Shown here piece by piece: positions 55,625-64,000 of a stretch of 64,000 nt of DNA. Source of the stretch: Burkholderia sp. WP9. Lineage in GTDB: Bacteria > Pseudomonadota > Gammaproteobacteria > Burkholderiales > Burkholderiaceae. Every line of letters begins with the position of its first letter. Position 1 is the stretch's first letter. The notes under the pieces are model-generated. The model was given only the letters and a program-made list of their open reading frames with translations, made no database searches and had not been told where the DNA came from. A program made the translations under genes and the position numbers. The DNA lies in the NCBI RefSeq assembly GCF_900104795.1, contig NZ_FNTG01000001.1, positions 620,001-684,000 of the forward strand. The letters are read 5' to 3'.

Positions 55625-56962
55625 TCAGACCTGTGTCCCGGTTCGAGCCGCAACCGGCGAGTCATCCGGCGCAGCGCGTCGGTTGCGGGTCAGGAAGCCG
55701 GCCGCAGCGGCGAGCAGGGAGGCAACGGCCAGTCCGTACAGGCCTCCAGTAATCGAACCTGTGTGTTGCTGCAGATATCCGAAGGTGGCCGGAGCGAAGA
55801 AGCCGCCAAGGTTACCAATCGAGTTGATGAGCGCAATAACCCCGGCCGCGACGCGCGCATCCAGATAGCCCTGCGGGATGGGCCAAAACAGCGACGAAGC
55901 TGCCTTGAAGCCAATCGCGGAGAAGCAGATTGCGACGAACGAAACGACCGGATTGCCCGATGTCGACACAAAGAGTCCGGCCGAAGCGATGACTAGCGCC
56001 ACGGCCATCCATGTCTGCTGATGGCGCCATTTCGCGGAGAGCAGGGCGAAGCAGTACATGGCGACCATTGCGATAAGCCAGGGCACCGCGTTGAGGAAAC
56101 CCACCTGGATATCCGAGAGGCCGCCCATTTTGCGGATAATCGTCGGCAACCAGAATGTCGCAGCGTAAATCGTGAGCTGAATGGCAAAGTAGAGCGCGCA
56201 GAACAGCACGATTTGCGGGTCCTTCAGAAGCCTGAACGCGGAAACGTGTTTGTGGGTGACCCCTTGACGTTGCGCCTGCTCATCGGCAATCGAACGTTCA
56301 AGAATGTCTTTCTCAACCTTCGTAAGCCATCCGGCGTCTTCGATGCGGGACTTCAGCAGTGTCCAGGTAGCAATGCAGAGGACCACGGAAAACCCACCTT
56401 CGATGAGGAACATCCATTGCCAGCCGTGCAGGCCAAGCCCCCGGATGGACAGAAGACTGCCTGTAATCGGGCCGGACACGACGGACGCAATGGCCGACCC
56501 GGACAGGAACACCGCCGTCGCCTTACCGCGTTCCTTCTGCGGCAGCCATTGTGTAAAGTAAAAGATGACGCCGGGGAAGAAGCCCGCTTCGGCCACGCCC
56601 AGCAAAAAGCGCAGGACGTAAAAGCTCGACTCGCTCTGAACAAAAGCCATTGCGCCCGCCACGATGCCCCAAGTAGCCATGATGCGAGTCAGCCACATCC
56701 GGGCGCCGTATTTCTGCAACAGGATGTTCGACGGGACTTCGAATAGGGCGTAGCCCACAAAGAACAGACCGCTTCCGAGTCCGTACGCCGCCGCGCCGAT
56801 ACCGAGGTCAGTCTGCATGTGCGCGTGGGCGAAGCCGATGTTGACGCGGTCGATGTAGTTGGCGATGAACATGACGAGGAAAAGCGGCAGGATGTGGCGC
56901 TTGACCTTTGAGACAGCTGACTCCAGCGTCTCGGGCTGGGGTGTGACGGTAGAAGATATCAA
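55625..56962 (-). CDS. gudP: MFS transporter, glucarate/galactarate type (ACS family)
   Basis: A 445-residue major-facilitator protein with twelve membrane segments. The N-terminal [15 protein letters not shown] and [20 protein letters not shown] are the hallmarks of the anion:cation symporter group; its place beside gudD indicates D-glucarate uptake. The start is TTG 56962 with GGAG eight bases upstream. A broken second transporter lies upstream, so this one may carry the whole uptake function. Confidence 0.85.
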   Translation of the reverse strand: MISSTVTPQPETLESAVSKVKRHILPLFLVMFIANYIDRVNIGFAHAHMQTDLGIGAAAYGLGSGLFFVGYALFEVPSNILLQKYGARMWLTRIMATWGIVAGAMAFVQSESSFYVLRFLLGVAEAGFFPGVIFYFTQWLPQKERGKATAVFLSGSAIASVVSGPITGSLLSIRGLGLHGWQWMFLIEGGFSVVLCIATWTLLKSRIEDAGWLTKVEKDILERSIADEQAQRQGVTHKHVSAFRLLKDPQIVLFCALYFAIQLTIYAATFWLPTIIRKMGGLSDIQVGFLNAVPWLIAMVAMYCFALLSAKWRHQQTWMAVALVIASAGLFVSTSGNPVVSFVAICFSAIGFKAASSLFWPIPQGYLDARVAAGVIALINSIGNLGGFFAPATFGYLQQHTGSITGGLYGLAVASLLAAAAGFLTRNRRAAPDDSPVAARTGTQV

Positions 56963-57261
56963 GGTATGGTCTCCAGTATTGGCTTGGCGGCTTTTAAACC
57001 GGTGGCGTGGCCAACGATTAGTGAGCTGCGTCAGACTTATAGTCGTCTGATGACGGTCTACATTTTTGAGCGTAGATTCCGATGCGGGATAACCCTGTTC
57101 GGCCTGTAAGCTCAGTAATTCTGAGCATTTGCCGGGCCTCTGAACCCGTCTCGATTAAATCGTTCGTGATGGAGGTGGGACGTCGGATAACCATAATGAA
57201 CGTAGGACCGAACGTTTGGATTGCCTGTGTTCCCTGACCAGGAAAAATCCTTCCTCGGGCA

Positions 57262-57293
57262 AAGAATAGAAAAGGGAAGCACGCGGCTTCCCC
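57262..57293 (-). terminator. Terminator after the MFS pseudogene
   Basis: Read leftward, the stem GGGAAGC/GCTTCCC with a five-base loop is followed by TTTTCTATTCTTT. It separates the broken transporter from gudP. The remaining 300 bases up to the gudP start show no gene. Confidence 0.72.
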
Positions 57294-57317
57294 GTCACGG
57301 ACGGCGAGGGGCACGTC

Positions 57318-58603
57318 CTAATGTTTCAGCTCGATGCGTTTGAACTTTCCAGCGAGCACACCATACGCAAACAGGGCGACGATGCCGTGCGCCCCGAGAA
57401 ACCACAGGGCACGGTCGAAAGAGCCGGTGCTGGCGACGACGAAACCGATGACAAGCGGCGTGACGATGCCGGCCACGTTGCCAATGCCGTTGAATACGCC
57501 GCCGCTCAGCCCGGTCATCTCTCGCGGCGAGACGTCTGCGACCACTGCCCAGCCGATGGCGCCCAGTCCCTTGCCGAAAAACGCCAGCGACATGATGAGC
57601 ACCACAGCGGTGTCGGTATGCACAAACGGCGCGGCCATAATGGTCGAGGCGAGCGCCATGCCGAGCATGAACGGTGTCTTCCGTGCCGCTGACGTTGAGA
57701 CACCTTTGCGGACGAGGAAGTCGGACAGCGCGCCACCCAGGATGCCCCCGGTAAAGCCGCAAACCACGTGATGAAAAAGTAGGTGAGGGCCGTGATGCAG
57801 TACTGGCCAATGTAAATGGCCCAGAGCATCCGGCTTGTAAAGAGCGTGCTGATTTCCCGGCCGGTAAAGCGCCGCTGGTCAGCGACGGCGACCGCGTCGA
57901 GCCCAACGAGGGCACCGTTGGCCGAGATGAAGTCGAGTTCGCTCCGGCGCATGCGGGGATGCGTTTTCGGGTCGCCCATCGTCGCGAACCAGACGCATGC
58001 GGAGACCAGGCCGAGCGCGCCCATGATGAAAAACACCTGATGCCAGCTGAGCACATGGGTGAGCCACGCCATCAGCGGCGTAAAGAGGACGACTGCCAGA
58101 TACTGCGCGGAATTGAAGAGGGCGCTCGCCGTGCCGCGCTCAGCGGTCGGAAACCACGTCGCTACGATGCGCGCATTGCCAGGGAACGCCGGCGATTCGA
58201 CCAGACCGAGCATGAACCGCATGATGAACAGTGCAACCGTCGCCGAGGCCGCCGTGCTGAACACGGTCACCATGCCCTGGCTGAGGGTGAAAAGCGACCA
58301 CAGCACGATGCTCAACCCGTACACACGCCTGGCGCCAAAGCGGTCAAGCAGCCAGCCGCCGGGAATTTGCCCGATGGCATACGCCCAGCCGAACGCCGAG
58401 AAGACGACGCCGAGCGCCGCAGGCGAAAGTCCGAGGTCGTGCGCGACCGCTGTGCCGGTAATGGAGAGTGTTGCGCGGTCCGCGTAGTTCAGGACCGTGA
58501 CACAGAAAATCAGGCCGAGGATGTAGTAGCGAAACCGCCCAATGCTGGCCGGGGTCACTCCGGCGCGCGCGGCGGACGACGCGGTGATATCGAGGTCGTT
58601 CAT
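57318..58603 (-). pseudogene. Second MFS glucarate/galactarate transporter, broken by a deletion
   Basis: The N-terminal two thirds (LNYADRATLSITGTAVAHDL, AFGWAYAIGQIPGGWLLDRF) read in one frame to FFITW near 57770; the last third (VCGFTGGILGGALSDFLVRK, GWAVVADVSPREM) is in another frame from 57767. Intact relatives have about 25 more residues between these (the FPLYLVQ-like loop), so a deletion of roughly 75 bases not divisible by three removed a helix. GGAGGAGA lies before ATG 58603. The protein cannot be made in full. Confidence 0.82.
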
Positions 58604-58716
58604 CTGTCTCCTCCCATATTATGTTTGTTGGGATGTTTCTCGAGGGGTCCACCTGTCCCGCGCTCAGGTGCTCAGATGGCTAGCGTGAGCGCGCGCCGGT
58701 GGCATAACGGGGGCCG

Positions 58717-59655
58717 TCAGGGTGTCACACTGGTCGCCGGACGGTGCCCGGAAAAGCTGTCTGCGAGACTGGCAAGCACGATGTCGCCCATCGCTATCCG
58801 GGTCTGAACCGTGGCGCTAGCGCGATGCGGTTGCAGCACGACGTTCTTCATCGAGAAGAGTGCCTCGGGCACATGCGGCTCGTCGACGAAGACGTCCAGG
58901 CCCGCGCCGGCGATGCGCTTCGCCGCAAGCGCCTCCACCAGTTCCGATTCCTTCACGAGCTTGCCGCGCGCGACATTGATGAGGTAGCCGTCTGGACCCA
59001 GTGCCTCCAGCACGCCGGCGTCAATGATGCCCTCGGCGTTGTCGGCCGAGGCGGCCAGAATCAGCGCGTCGCTCGCACGGGCGAGTTCGACCACGCTCGG
59101 TACAAAGTGATAGGAAATGCCGTCGATTTCGCGCAGGTCCGTGTAGCAGACCGGACATCCAAAGGCGGCGGCGCGCGTCGCAATGGCCCTCCCGACGCGT
59201 CCGAGGCCCACGATGCCGACTTTCATCCCGCTGAACTTGCGCGCGAGCGGCAAACCCGTTTTGCCCCACTGACCGTCGCGCACGTACGCGTCGCCCGCAC
59301 AAAGTCCCCGGCATGCGGCGATGAGCAGGCCGATGGCGATGTCGGCGACGTCATCGGTGAGCACGTCGGGCGTCGTCGAGACATGAATGCCGTGCGAGCG
59401 CGCGTAGTTGAGGTCGACCGCGTCCGTGCCAATGCCGTTGATTGCCACGATTCGCAGGTTAGGCATGGCGTCCATCAGCTCGTTGCTGATGCCCGACGCA
59501 CCTCCCGTTACGACGCCGGCTATCTGCGGGCCTATTTCACTCAGGAAGCCAGCCTTGTCGGCCTGGTCGTAATAGCGGTGGACGGCGTAAAGCTCGCTTA
59601 ACGCCTTGTCCAGTGTGGGGATAACGGGATTGATAAGCAAAACGTCGAGAGGCAT
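58717..59655 (-). CDS. D-isomer-specific 2-hydroxyacid dehydrogenase
   Basis: A 312-residue NAD(P)-dependent enzyme. The cofactor motif GIVGLGRVGRAIA lies near residue 148; the catalytic set is Arg in VARGKLV, Glu in VDEPH and His in QPHRAS. By family it reduces glyoxylate, hydroxypyruvate or a 2-keto acid; near glucarate genes a sugar-acid intermediate is plausible. GGAG lies eight bases before ATG 59655. It is divergent from the LysR gene. Confidence 0.88.
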   Translation of the reverse strand: MPLDVLLINPVIPTLDKALSELYAVHRYYDQADKAGFLSEIGPQIAGVVTGGASGISNELMDAMPNLRIVAINGIGTDAVDLNYARSHGIHVSTTPDVLTDDVADIAIGLLIAACRGLCAGDAYVRDGQWGKTGLPLARKFSGMKVGIVGLGRVGRAIATRAAAFGCPVCYTDLREIDGISYHFVPSVVELARASDALILAASADNAEGIIDAGVLEALGPDGYLINVARGKLVKESELVEALAAKRIAGAGLDVFVDEPHVPEALFSMKNVVLQPHRASATVQTRIAMGDIVLASLADSFSGHRPATSVTP

Positions 59656-59810
59656 TGGGTCTCCAGTGTTTATGGGGCGCGCTCGTGTGGGCGAAAGCGG
59701 TAATCGCGGCTGCATGCCTTTCGAGGCGACGCGTCGATGTTCGGCGAGTATAGGCGGCGGACCAATAAACGTCTAAGCTATGTTTTGTATCGACCAATAC
59801 CTTTTTTGTC

Positions 59811-60722
59811 ATGAATATTGAGCTGAATCATTTGCGCTGTTTCGTGGCTGTCGCGGAGGAGTTGCATTTCGGGCGAGCGGCGGCGCGACTGTGCATGACG
59901 CAGCCACCGCTGAGTCGTCAGATTCATCTGCTCGAGGAGACGCTTGGCTTTATCCTCTTCGCGCGCACGAGTCGCAGCGTGCGGCTCACGCCCGCCGGGA
60001 GCGTGTACTACGGGGATGCGGTTCGCATCCTGCGGCTGGGGGAGCAGGCCGTTGAATCAGCACGTCGCGTGGCGCGAGGCGATGCTGGCCAGGTAACTCT
60101 GGGTTTTACCGCGGTGTCGGGTTATCAGCTGATGCCTGAATTGCTGGCGGCGGCGCGCGCGTGCCTGCCGGGCATTAAGGTCGTCCTGAAGGAGATGGTG
60201 ACGGAGCAGCAGGTCAGGGCGCTCGCGACGCAGGATATCGACCTGGGTATCCTTCGCTGCCAGTTCGCCCGACCAGGACTGGAATACTGCCTCATCGCGC
60301 GTGAGCCGCTGCTGCTCGCACTGCCGGCGGCCCACCCGCTTGCCCAGCATGAGGCTATCGCAGCGTCGGACCTGGAGGGCGGGCCCTTCGTAATGTATTC
60401 AGAAGAAGGCGGCAAATACTTTCATGACCGGATTTCTGGGCTCATGTCTGCGGCTGGCGTGCGGCCGGACTATGTTCAGTTCATCGACCAGACCCATACC
60501 ATTGTTGCGCTTGTGCATGCAGGCATCGGCGTGGCTATCGTTCCAGCCTCGGCGCAAAAGCTTTGCTTTCGGGACATTGTTTTCCGTGAACTGTGGCTGG
60601 ATGACGCGTATGCGGAAATCGACTTCGCATGGAGCGCGGACCAGACAAATCCCGCCGTGGAAAACTTCCGGCATTTTGCCCTTGAGCACTTCGGCCAGTT
60701 TCGACCCATCGAATCCGCCTGA
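59811..60722 (+). CDS. LysR-family transcriptional regulator of the sugar-acid cluster
   Basis: A 303-residue LysR protein: winged helix MNIELNHLRCFVAVAEELHF followed by GRAAARLCMTQPPLSRQIHL, and a substrate-binding domain (GQVTLGFTAVSGYQLMPELL). It is divergent from the dehydrogenase gene; the 155-bp gap holds GACCAATA twice (59759 and 59793) and AT-rich DNA that may bind it. It likely controls the leftward sugar-acid genes in response to an acid ligand. Confidence 0.9.
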   Translation: MNIELNHLRCFVAVAEELHFGRAAARLCMTQPPLSRQIHLLEETLGFILFARTSRSVRLTPAGSVYYGDAVRILRLGEQAVESARRVARGDAGQVTLGFTAVSGYQLMPELLAAARACLPGIKVVLKEMVTEQQVRALATQDIDLGILRCQFARPGLEYCLIAREPLLLALPAAHPLAQHEAIAASDLEGGPFVMYSEEGGKYFHDRISGLMSAAGVRPDYVQFIDQTHTIVALVHAGIGVAIVPASAQKLCFRDIVFRELWLDDAYAEIDFAWSADQTNPAVENFRHFALEHFGQFRPIESA

Positions 60723-60850
60723 GGGCTTGAAATCCTAGCGGCGACGGCTAGCGCTGGTCTTTCGGCGGGCGGTGTCGAGAGGAACACCTGGGACACCCCT
60801 CGTGACGCCAGGCTTTTGCCCGGAACCCAGCGCCGCGCTTCAGAATGGCT

Positions 60851-61273
60851 TCAGACCTTCAGGTCTGCAGGAAGCTTGCCCCCATTTTCTGCAAGCTTGC
60901 TCATGACTTGTTTGTGCAGCCAGATATTCATCGCGGATGAATCCTCAGTGTCGCCCGAGTAATGGAGTTCCGCTGCCAGTTCCTTTCGCGCCGACAGACT
61001 GCTATCCAGGTCAAGTAGCTTGAGGAGGTCGACGATGGAGGTTCGCCAGTTCAGCTGCTCCGTCTTTTGCGCCTGCATCGCGGTCAATACAGCCTCGACG
61101 TCTACCGGTTCTGCGGTGGCACCCGTTGCCGGCGCTGGCGTCTGCTCCGGCGCAGCGGAATCCGCAACGGGGGCAGCAGCGCTTGCGTCGGCCGGGGCGG
61201 CCGCGTCTGTCGCAGCGTTCGCGGGGTGGTCTGACGGGAAAATTTTGCTGAGGATGCTGCTGAAAAGGCCCAT
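60851..61273 (-). CDS. DUF3597 family protein
   Basis: A 140-residue protein: MGLFSSILSKIFPSDHPANA, an Ala/Pro linker, then the DUF3597 domain with DVEAVLTAMQAQKTEQLNWR and then LLDLDSSLSARKELAAELHY. Function unknown. AGGAG lies eight bases before ATG 61273. Confidence 0.88.
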   Translation of the reverse strand: MGLFSSILSKIFPSDHPANAATDAAAPADASAAAPVADSAAPEQTPAPATGATAEPVDVEAVLTAMQAQKTEQLNWRTSIVDLLKLLDLDSSLSARKELAAELHYSGDTEDSSAMNIWLHKQVMSKLAENGGKLPADLKV

Positions 61274-61671
61274 GTCGCGTTCTCCTGAGAACGGTCCGTG
61301 CACGGCGGTCGCCATGCCGGGGCAGTCTAGCAGCCGGGGTTGGTCGATTGCGTGACCGTCAGGGGCGCCAGGGAAAACTTGGGCTTCAAAGGGCCCGCGG
61401 TTCGCGGACGACTCCCTCGAAGTCAGGCGCTACCTGACGTCCTGTTTTCGAGGGGGCGGCCTACAAACGCAAAAAGGCCCAGACCATGAAGGCCCGGGCG
61501 AAGCCATCGGGAATCCGACGGCGGAGGTGTTTCAGATGAAAGTGGCCCGCTCGCGGGTTTGACCGCAGTAGCGAGCTAGTTTGTTAATCGGAGGCGCGCA
61601 GGGCTGCTGCGCGCTTACAGGGTGATGTCCGGCGACCGGGTGGGTCTCCGGAGACTCGTGAGCCTGACAGG
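61274..61671. other. Intergenic, no gene seen
   Basis: The stretch is GC-rich with GAAGGCCCGGGC near 61488; no terminator with a T-run or supported frame was recognised. Confidence 0.35.
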
Positions 61672-61986
61672 TTATTGGCCGAAATAGACCGAACGCGCGC
61701 CAGTGGCTTCTGCTTCGGTCTTGTAGGCACGTGCACCCGAGACCGATGACCCGCTAACTGCACCACCGACTGCCGAGTCGTTTTGTTTGGCGACACGAGT
61801 CTGTGCTGCCTGAATGTCCGCCGGGTAATACGGGCTAGCGAGCCCCGGGTTGTAACCCGCCTTTTCGAGCTGGACCAGTTCTGCGCGAACCTGCGCGCGG
61901 GTTACAGGCTGGTTTGATTGAGCAAACACGGCAACCGGAGCAGCTAGCGCAGCGGCAACAACAACGGCTTGAATGAACGATGTCAT
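61672..61986 (-). CDS. DUF4148 secreted protein
   Basis: A 104-residue periplasmic protein with signal MTSFIQAVVVAAALAAPVAV to VFAQS and the DUF4148 motif VTRAQVRAELVQLEKAGYNP followed by YPADIQAAQTRVA. It is a Burkholderia-typical family of unknown function, present in many copies. GGAGG lies seven bases before ATG 61986. Confidence 0.9.
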   Translation of the reverse strand: MTSFIQAVVVAAALAAPVAVFAQSNQPVTRAQVRAELVQLEKAGYNPGLASPYYPADIQAAQTRVAKQNDSAVGGAVSGSSVSGARAYKTEAEATGARSVYFGQ

Positions 61987-63005
61987 GGTACTACCTCCAG
62001 AATTTATTTGGTCTTGCTGCGTGCAGCCTTGTTCGCAGTCAGTGATTTGATTCTAGATAGGCGTTAAGCGTAGAGTAATGGTCTGGTTTGCGAAATATTG
62101 TTGCGATATATGAGATAAATGGCGGACTGGTTTGGGCTGACGCTGATGACAGAAGTCCGGCTCCAGACTCGGTCAGGCGTCAGGCCGGAGCTGCTGCGCG
62201 AACGATGGCATCTTCACTGCAGGAATTTCCGCGGCGCATGATAATTGCCGCCGGTTGGCGCGCCAGGCTCCCCAGAACATGGCCGAACGCGCTGGGATTA
62301 CTGCGAGAGTGCCCGGCGTCACGACCTAAACCCGCAGAGTGTGCGGCTGATGTCTCTTCGGCGCGGCACACACTGAGCCCCGGTAATAAAATACCGGGGC
62401 TTTTTCATTTGGCGGGCGACTAGCGGCTGCATCGTGAGGCGTTCGTGCCACAGCAAAGCACCCATCCTGCGCGCAGATAGAAGTTTGATTCGGAGCCCGC
62501 TTGCGGGAGCTGGGCTCGCAGTCTTGTCCCCGAAGCGTTCGCCCAGTCGGACGCGCTGCCATCTCCTGCCGTCGCTGACGAGCCTTCGCCGCCGTTCGCA
62601 GCCTCTAGTGGTCTGCCTTCCGAGGCCGGAGCGAACAAGCAGTGCATGGTCACCCTTGTGTGCCATGGACGGATTCGGAACAACTGGCAACAGGACGACA
62701 TCCGGTGCCCTGGTCGCAGCACGACCGACGCTGATTCCGATGCTGAACGTCCTTGGCAGACCTGGGACTTTCGTCTCTCGGGACACGGCCAGTTTTCCGA
62801 CAGCGTCCGCAAGTCCGCTGCAGGCGACCTTTGCGTCATGACCTGCGCAGGTCGGGCAGTTGACCTGTTCAAATCCGGTAACAGGCTTTTGTCAAACTTG
62901 CGCTGGCGTGCAGCTGACCGGAAGCCCACATTGTTACGTGCGTTGCCTTCTCCGTGGCAGAACACTTTTCGGATATGGAAGGCGACCTTTTGTACGAGAA
63001 CAGAC
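61987..63005. other. Long intergenic with an orphan terminator
   Basis: About 1 kb. The rightward terminator at 62377-62405 has no supported gene in front of it on the plus strand. No frame here has a ribosome site and relatives. Confidence 0.45.
62377..62405 (+). terminator. Orphan rho-independent terminator
   Basis: Perfect nine-bp stem GCCCCGGTA/TACCGGGGC, six-base loop ATAAAA, then TTTTT on the plus strand. It may end an unannotated small RNA or a decayed gene starting near 62090. Confidence 0.85.
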
Positions 63006-63530
63006 ATGGACAACTTTTCACTTGAAAGGGAAAAGCTGCTTCAGACGTGGCAGTGGCTGGAAACGGATGCGGCGCTCAATGGTATCGACCGGTACGAACT
63101 GAGCGAACGCGGAGAGGTCTTGCTCGGGCCGTGTTGTAGCGCTACCCACCGGTCCCTGTGCGCGAACCTCGCGTTACAGATTTCGAGCCAGCTGGGTGGC
63201 ACGACCGGGCGCAATGTCGCCGTGGTTACGCCGACCTACGGCATCCGGGTGCCAGAAATCATCTGGATGCCTGCCAGCCGGTGGGCCCACGTGGATTCGA
63301 CGAGCCCGCTGCCGTGGGTGCCCGACGTCTGCGTTGAAGTAATGTCTGCGGCCACGTTGCCTCAGGAAAAAGAGCGAAAAATACGCGCCTATCTCCAGGG
63401 CGGCGCGAGAGAGGTTATCGTCGTTGGATGGCGCGGCCAAGTTGATTTTCGCGGTCAGGAGGGGCGCCGTAACGAGTCCTCGTTGGGCCTTCGCCTCGTC
63501 CTCGACGCTTCGCTTTTCGTTTGCGGCTGA
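63006..63530 (+). CDS. Uma2 family (DUF820) nuclease-like protein, second copy
   Basis: A 174-residue relative of the gene at 43922: YELSERGEVLLG, TPTYGIRVPEIIWMPASRW, PDVCVEVMSAATL, KIRAYLQGGAREVIVVGW. The Asp of the first motif is Glu here (VPE), the second acidic residue (CVEV) is kept. The N-terminal open frame continues to 62646 but ATG 63006 matches the other copy. Confidence 0.8.
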   Translation: MDNFSLEREKLLQTWQWLETDAALNGIDRYELSERGEVLLGPCCSATHRSLCANLALQISSQLGGTTGRNVAVVTPTYGIRVPEIIWMPASRWAHVDSTSPLPWVPDVCVEVMSAATLPQEKERKIRAYLQGGAREVIVVGWRGQVDFRGQEGRRNESSLGLRLVLDASLFVCG

Positions 63531-63551
63531 GTCGCTTGAGGGTTGGGTCGC

Positions 63552-63755
63552 ATGACTCTCAACATGATGCTCTGGATGTTTGGCTTTGAGCCGTCGGCTC
63601 AGTTCAATCGCTGCCTGGTGCTGGGCGTCGGACTGGTCGCATGCATTGTGCTCGCCTTGCTGCTGAATCGCTACATCTGGGCACCTGAACGCATGCGCTC
63701 CGCTCACCGGAGCAATCTGTCTGCGGGCGCTGCCAGAAAGAAAGAGAACAGATGA
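63552..63755 (+). CDS. Small single-helix membrane protein
   Basis: A 67-residue protein with one membrane helix (CLVLGVGLVACIVLALLLN) and a basic tail (RKKENR). It lies 22 bases after the Uma2 gene and may be cotranscribed. ATG 63552 is chosen over a TTG at 63543. Confidence 0.5.
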   Translation: MTLNMMLWMFGFEPSAQFNRCLVLGVGLVACIVLALLLNRYIWAPERMRSAHRSNLSAGAARKKENR

Positions 63756-63877
63756 AATCGAAATAACGCAGCAAGCAGAGCCGAGCGTGAATGTCGCAAG
63801 CGTGACTGGCGTGACGAATGTGAAGTCGGTGCCCGGTACTGGCCTGGCCACCGCCCGGAGCGGCTCTACCTGTTGGA

Positions 63878-64000
63878 CTATTTCGTTCTCTTCGTAAGTG
63901 GCTTGAGTTTGTAACGGTCGAGGTCGGCGACGGTCGGCTCGCCGTCCAGAAGGTGCCAGCGAGCGCGTAGCTCGTCTGCCTGCAATGCATAAGTATGCGG
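63878..64000 (-). CDS. C-terminal end of a leftward gene, cut by the window edge
   Basis: The frame is open from base 64000 to TAG at 63878 and reads PHTYALQADELRARWHLLDG and then EPTVADLDRYKLKPL. The regular composition suggests real coding. No family is recognised from 40 residues. Confidence 0.45.
   Translation of the reverse strand, partial: PHTYALQADELRARWHLLDGEPTVADLDRYKLKPLTKRTK

Overview
The window is GC-rich DNA from a betaproteobacterium of the Burkholderia sensu lato group, most likely Paraburkholderia. The call rests on the order purA, phosphoribosyltransferase, kup, tex, dinG, ribosomal oxygenase, SlyD-type isomerase, metallophosphatase, mutS, and on small families typical of the group (DUF4148, DUF3597, DUF6088, DUF6566, Uma2). 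No rRNA, tRNA or CRISPR array was seen.

Positions 1-16,472 are conserved housekeeping chromosome: purine synthesis (purA end), K+ uptake (kup), RNA-binding Tex, a secreted Gln-rich coiled-coil protein, a DUF465 protein, the Fe-S helicase DinG, an Ala-rich lipoprotein, a RoxA-type oxygenase divergent from an FKBP isomerase, and a metallophosphatase translationally coupled to mutS.

A tyrosine recombinase begins 157 bp from the mutS start codon and opens a genomic island of about 16.5-27 kb. It carries small tightly packed genes: a 112/56-aa pair, a DUF6088 (AbiEi-like) gene at the end of a six-gene leftward operon (helical HEPN-like protein, excisionase-type HTH protein, HAD phosphatase-like protein, MbcA/Xre-like protein, unknown, DUF6088), an AbrB-type gene, a complete hipBA module and a PD-(D/E)xK-like protein. 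The six-gene operon is the best candidate for an undescribed defence or toxin-antitoxin system. The right end of the island was not located.

From about 27 to 51 kb the DNA is gene-poor accessory sequence: a SWIM zinc-finger protein, a MASE2-GGDEF diguanylate cyclase, cspA, small response regulators, many short Burkholderia-type orphan genes, an IS66 element with an intact 8-bp target duplication, an Uma2 nuclease and several visible pseudogenes (hybrid histidine kinase, HEPN-like copy, DUF-like copy with an in-frame stop, secreted peptide with an ACG start).

Positions 51-60.7 kb hold a beta-propeller protein and a D-glucarate cluster read leftward: 2-hydroxyacid dehydrogenase, a broken MFS transporter, a second GudP-type transporter, glucarate dehydratase (gudD) and a frameshifted kdgD, with a divergent LysR regulator. 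As read, the pathway is interrupted at kdgD. The last 3 kb hold DUF3597, DUF4148 and a second Uma2 gene, a small membrane protein and the end of a leftward gene.
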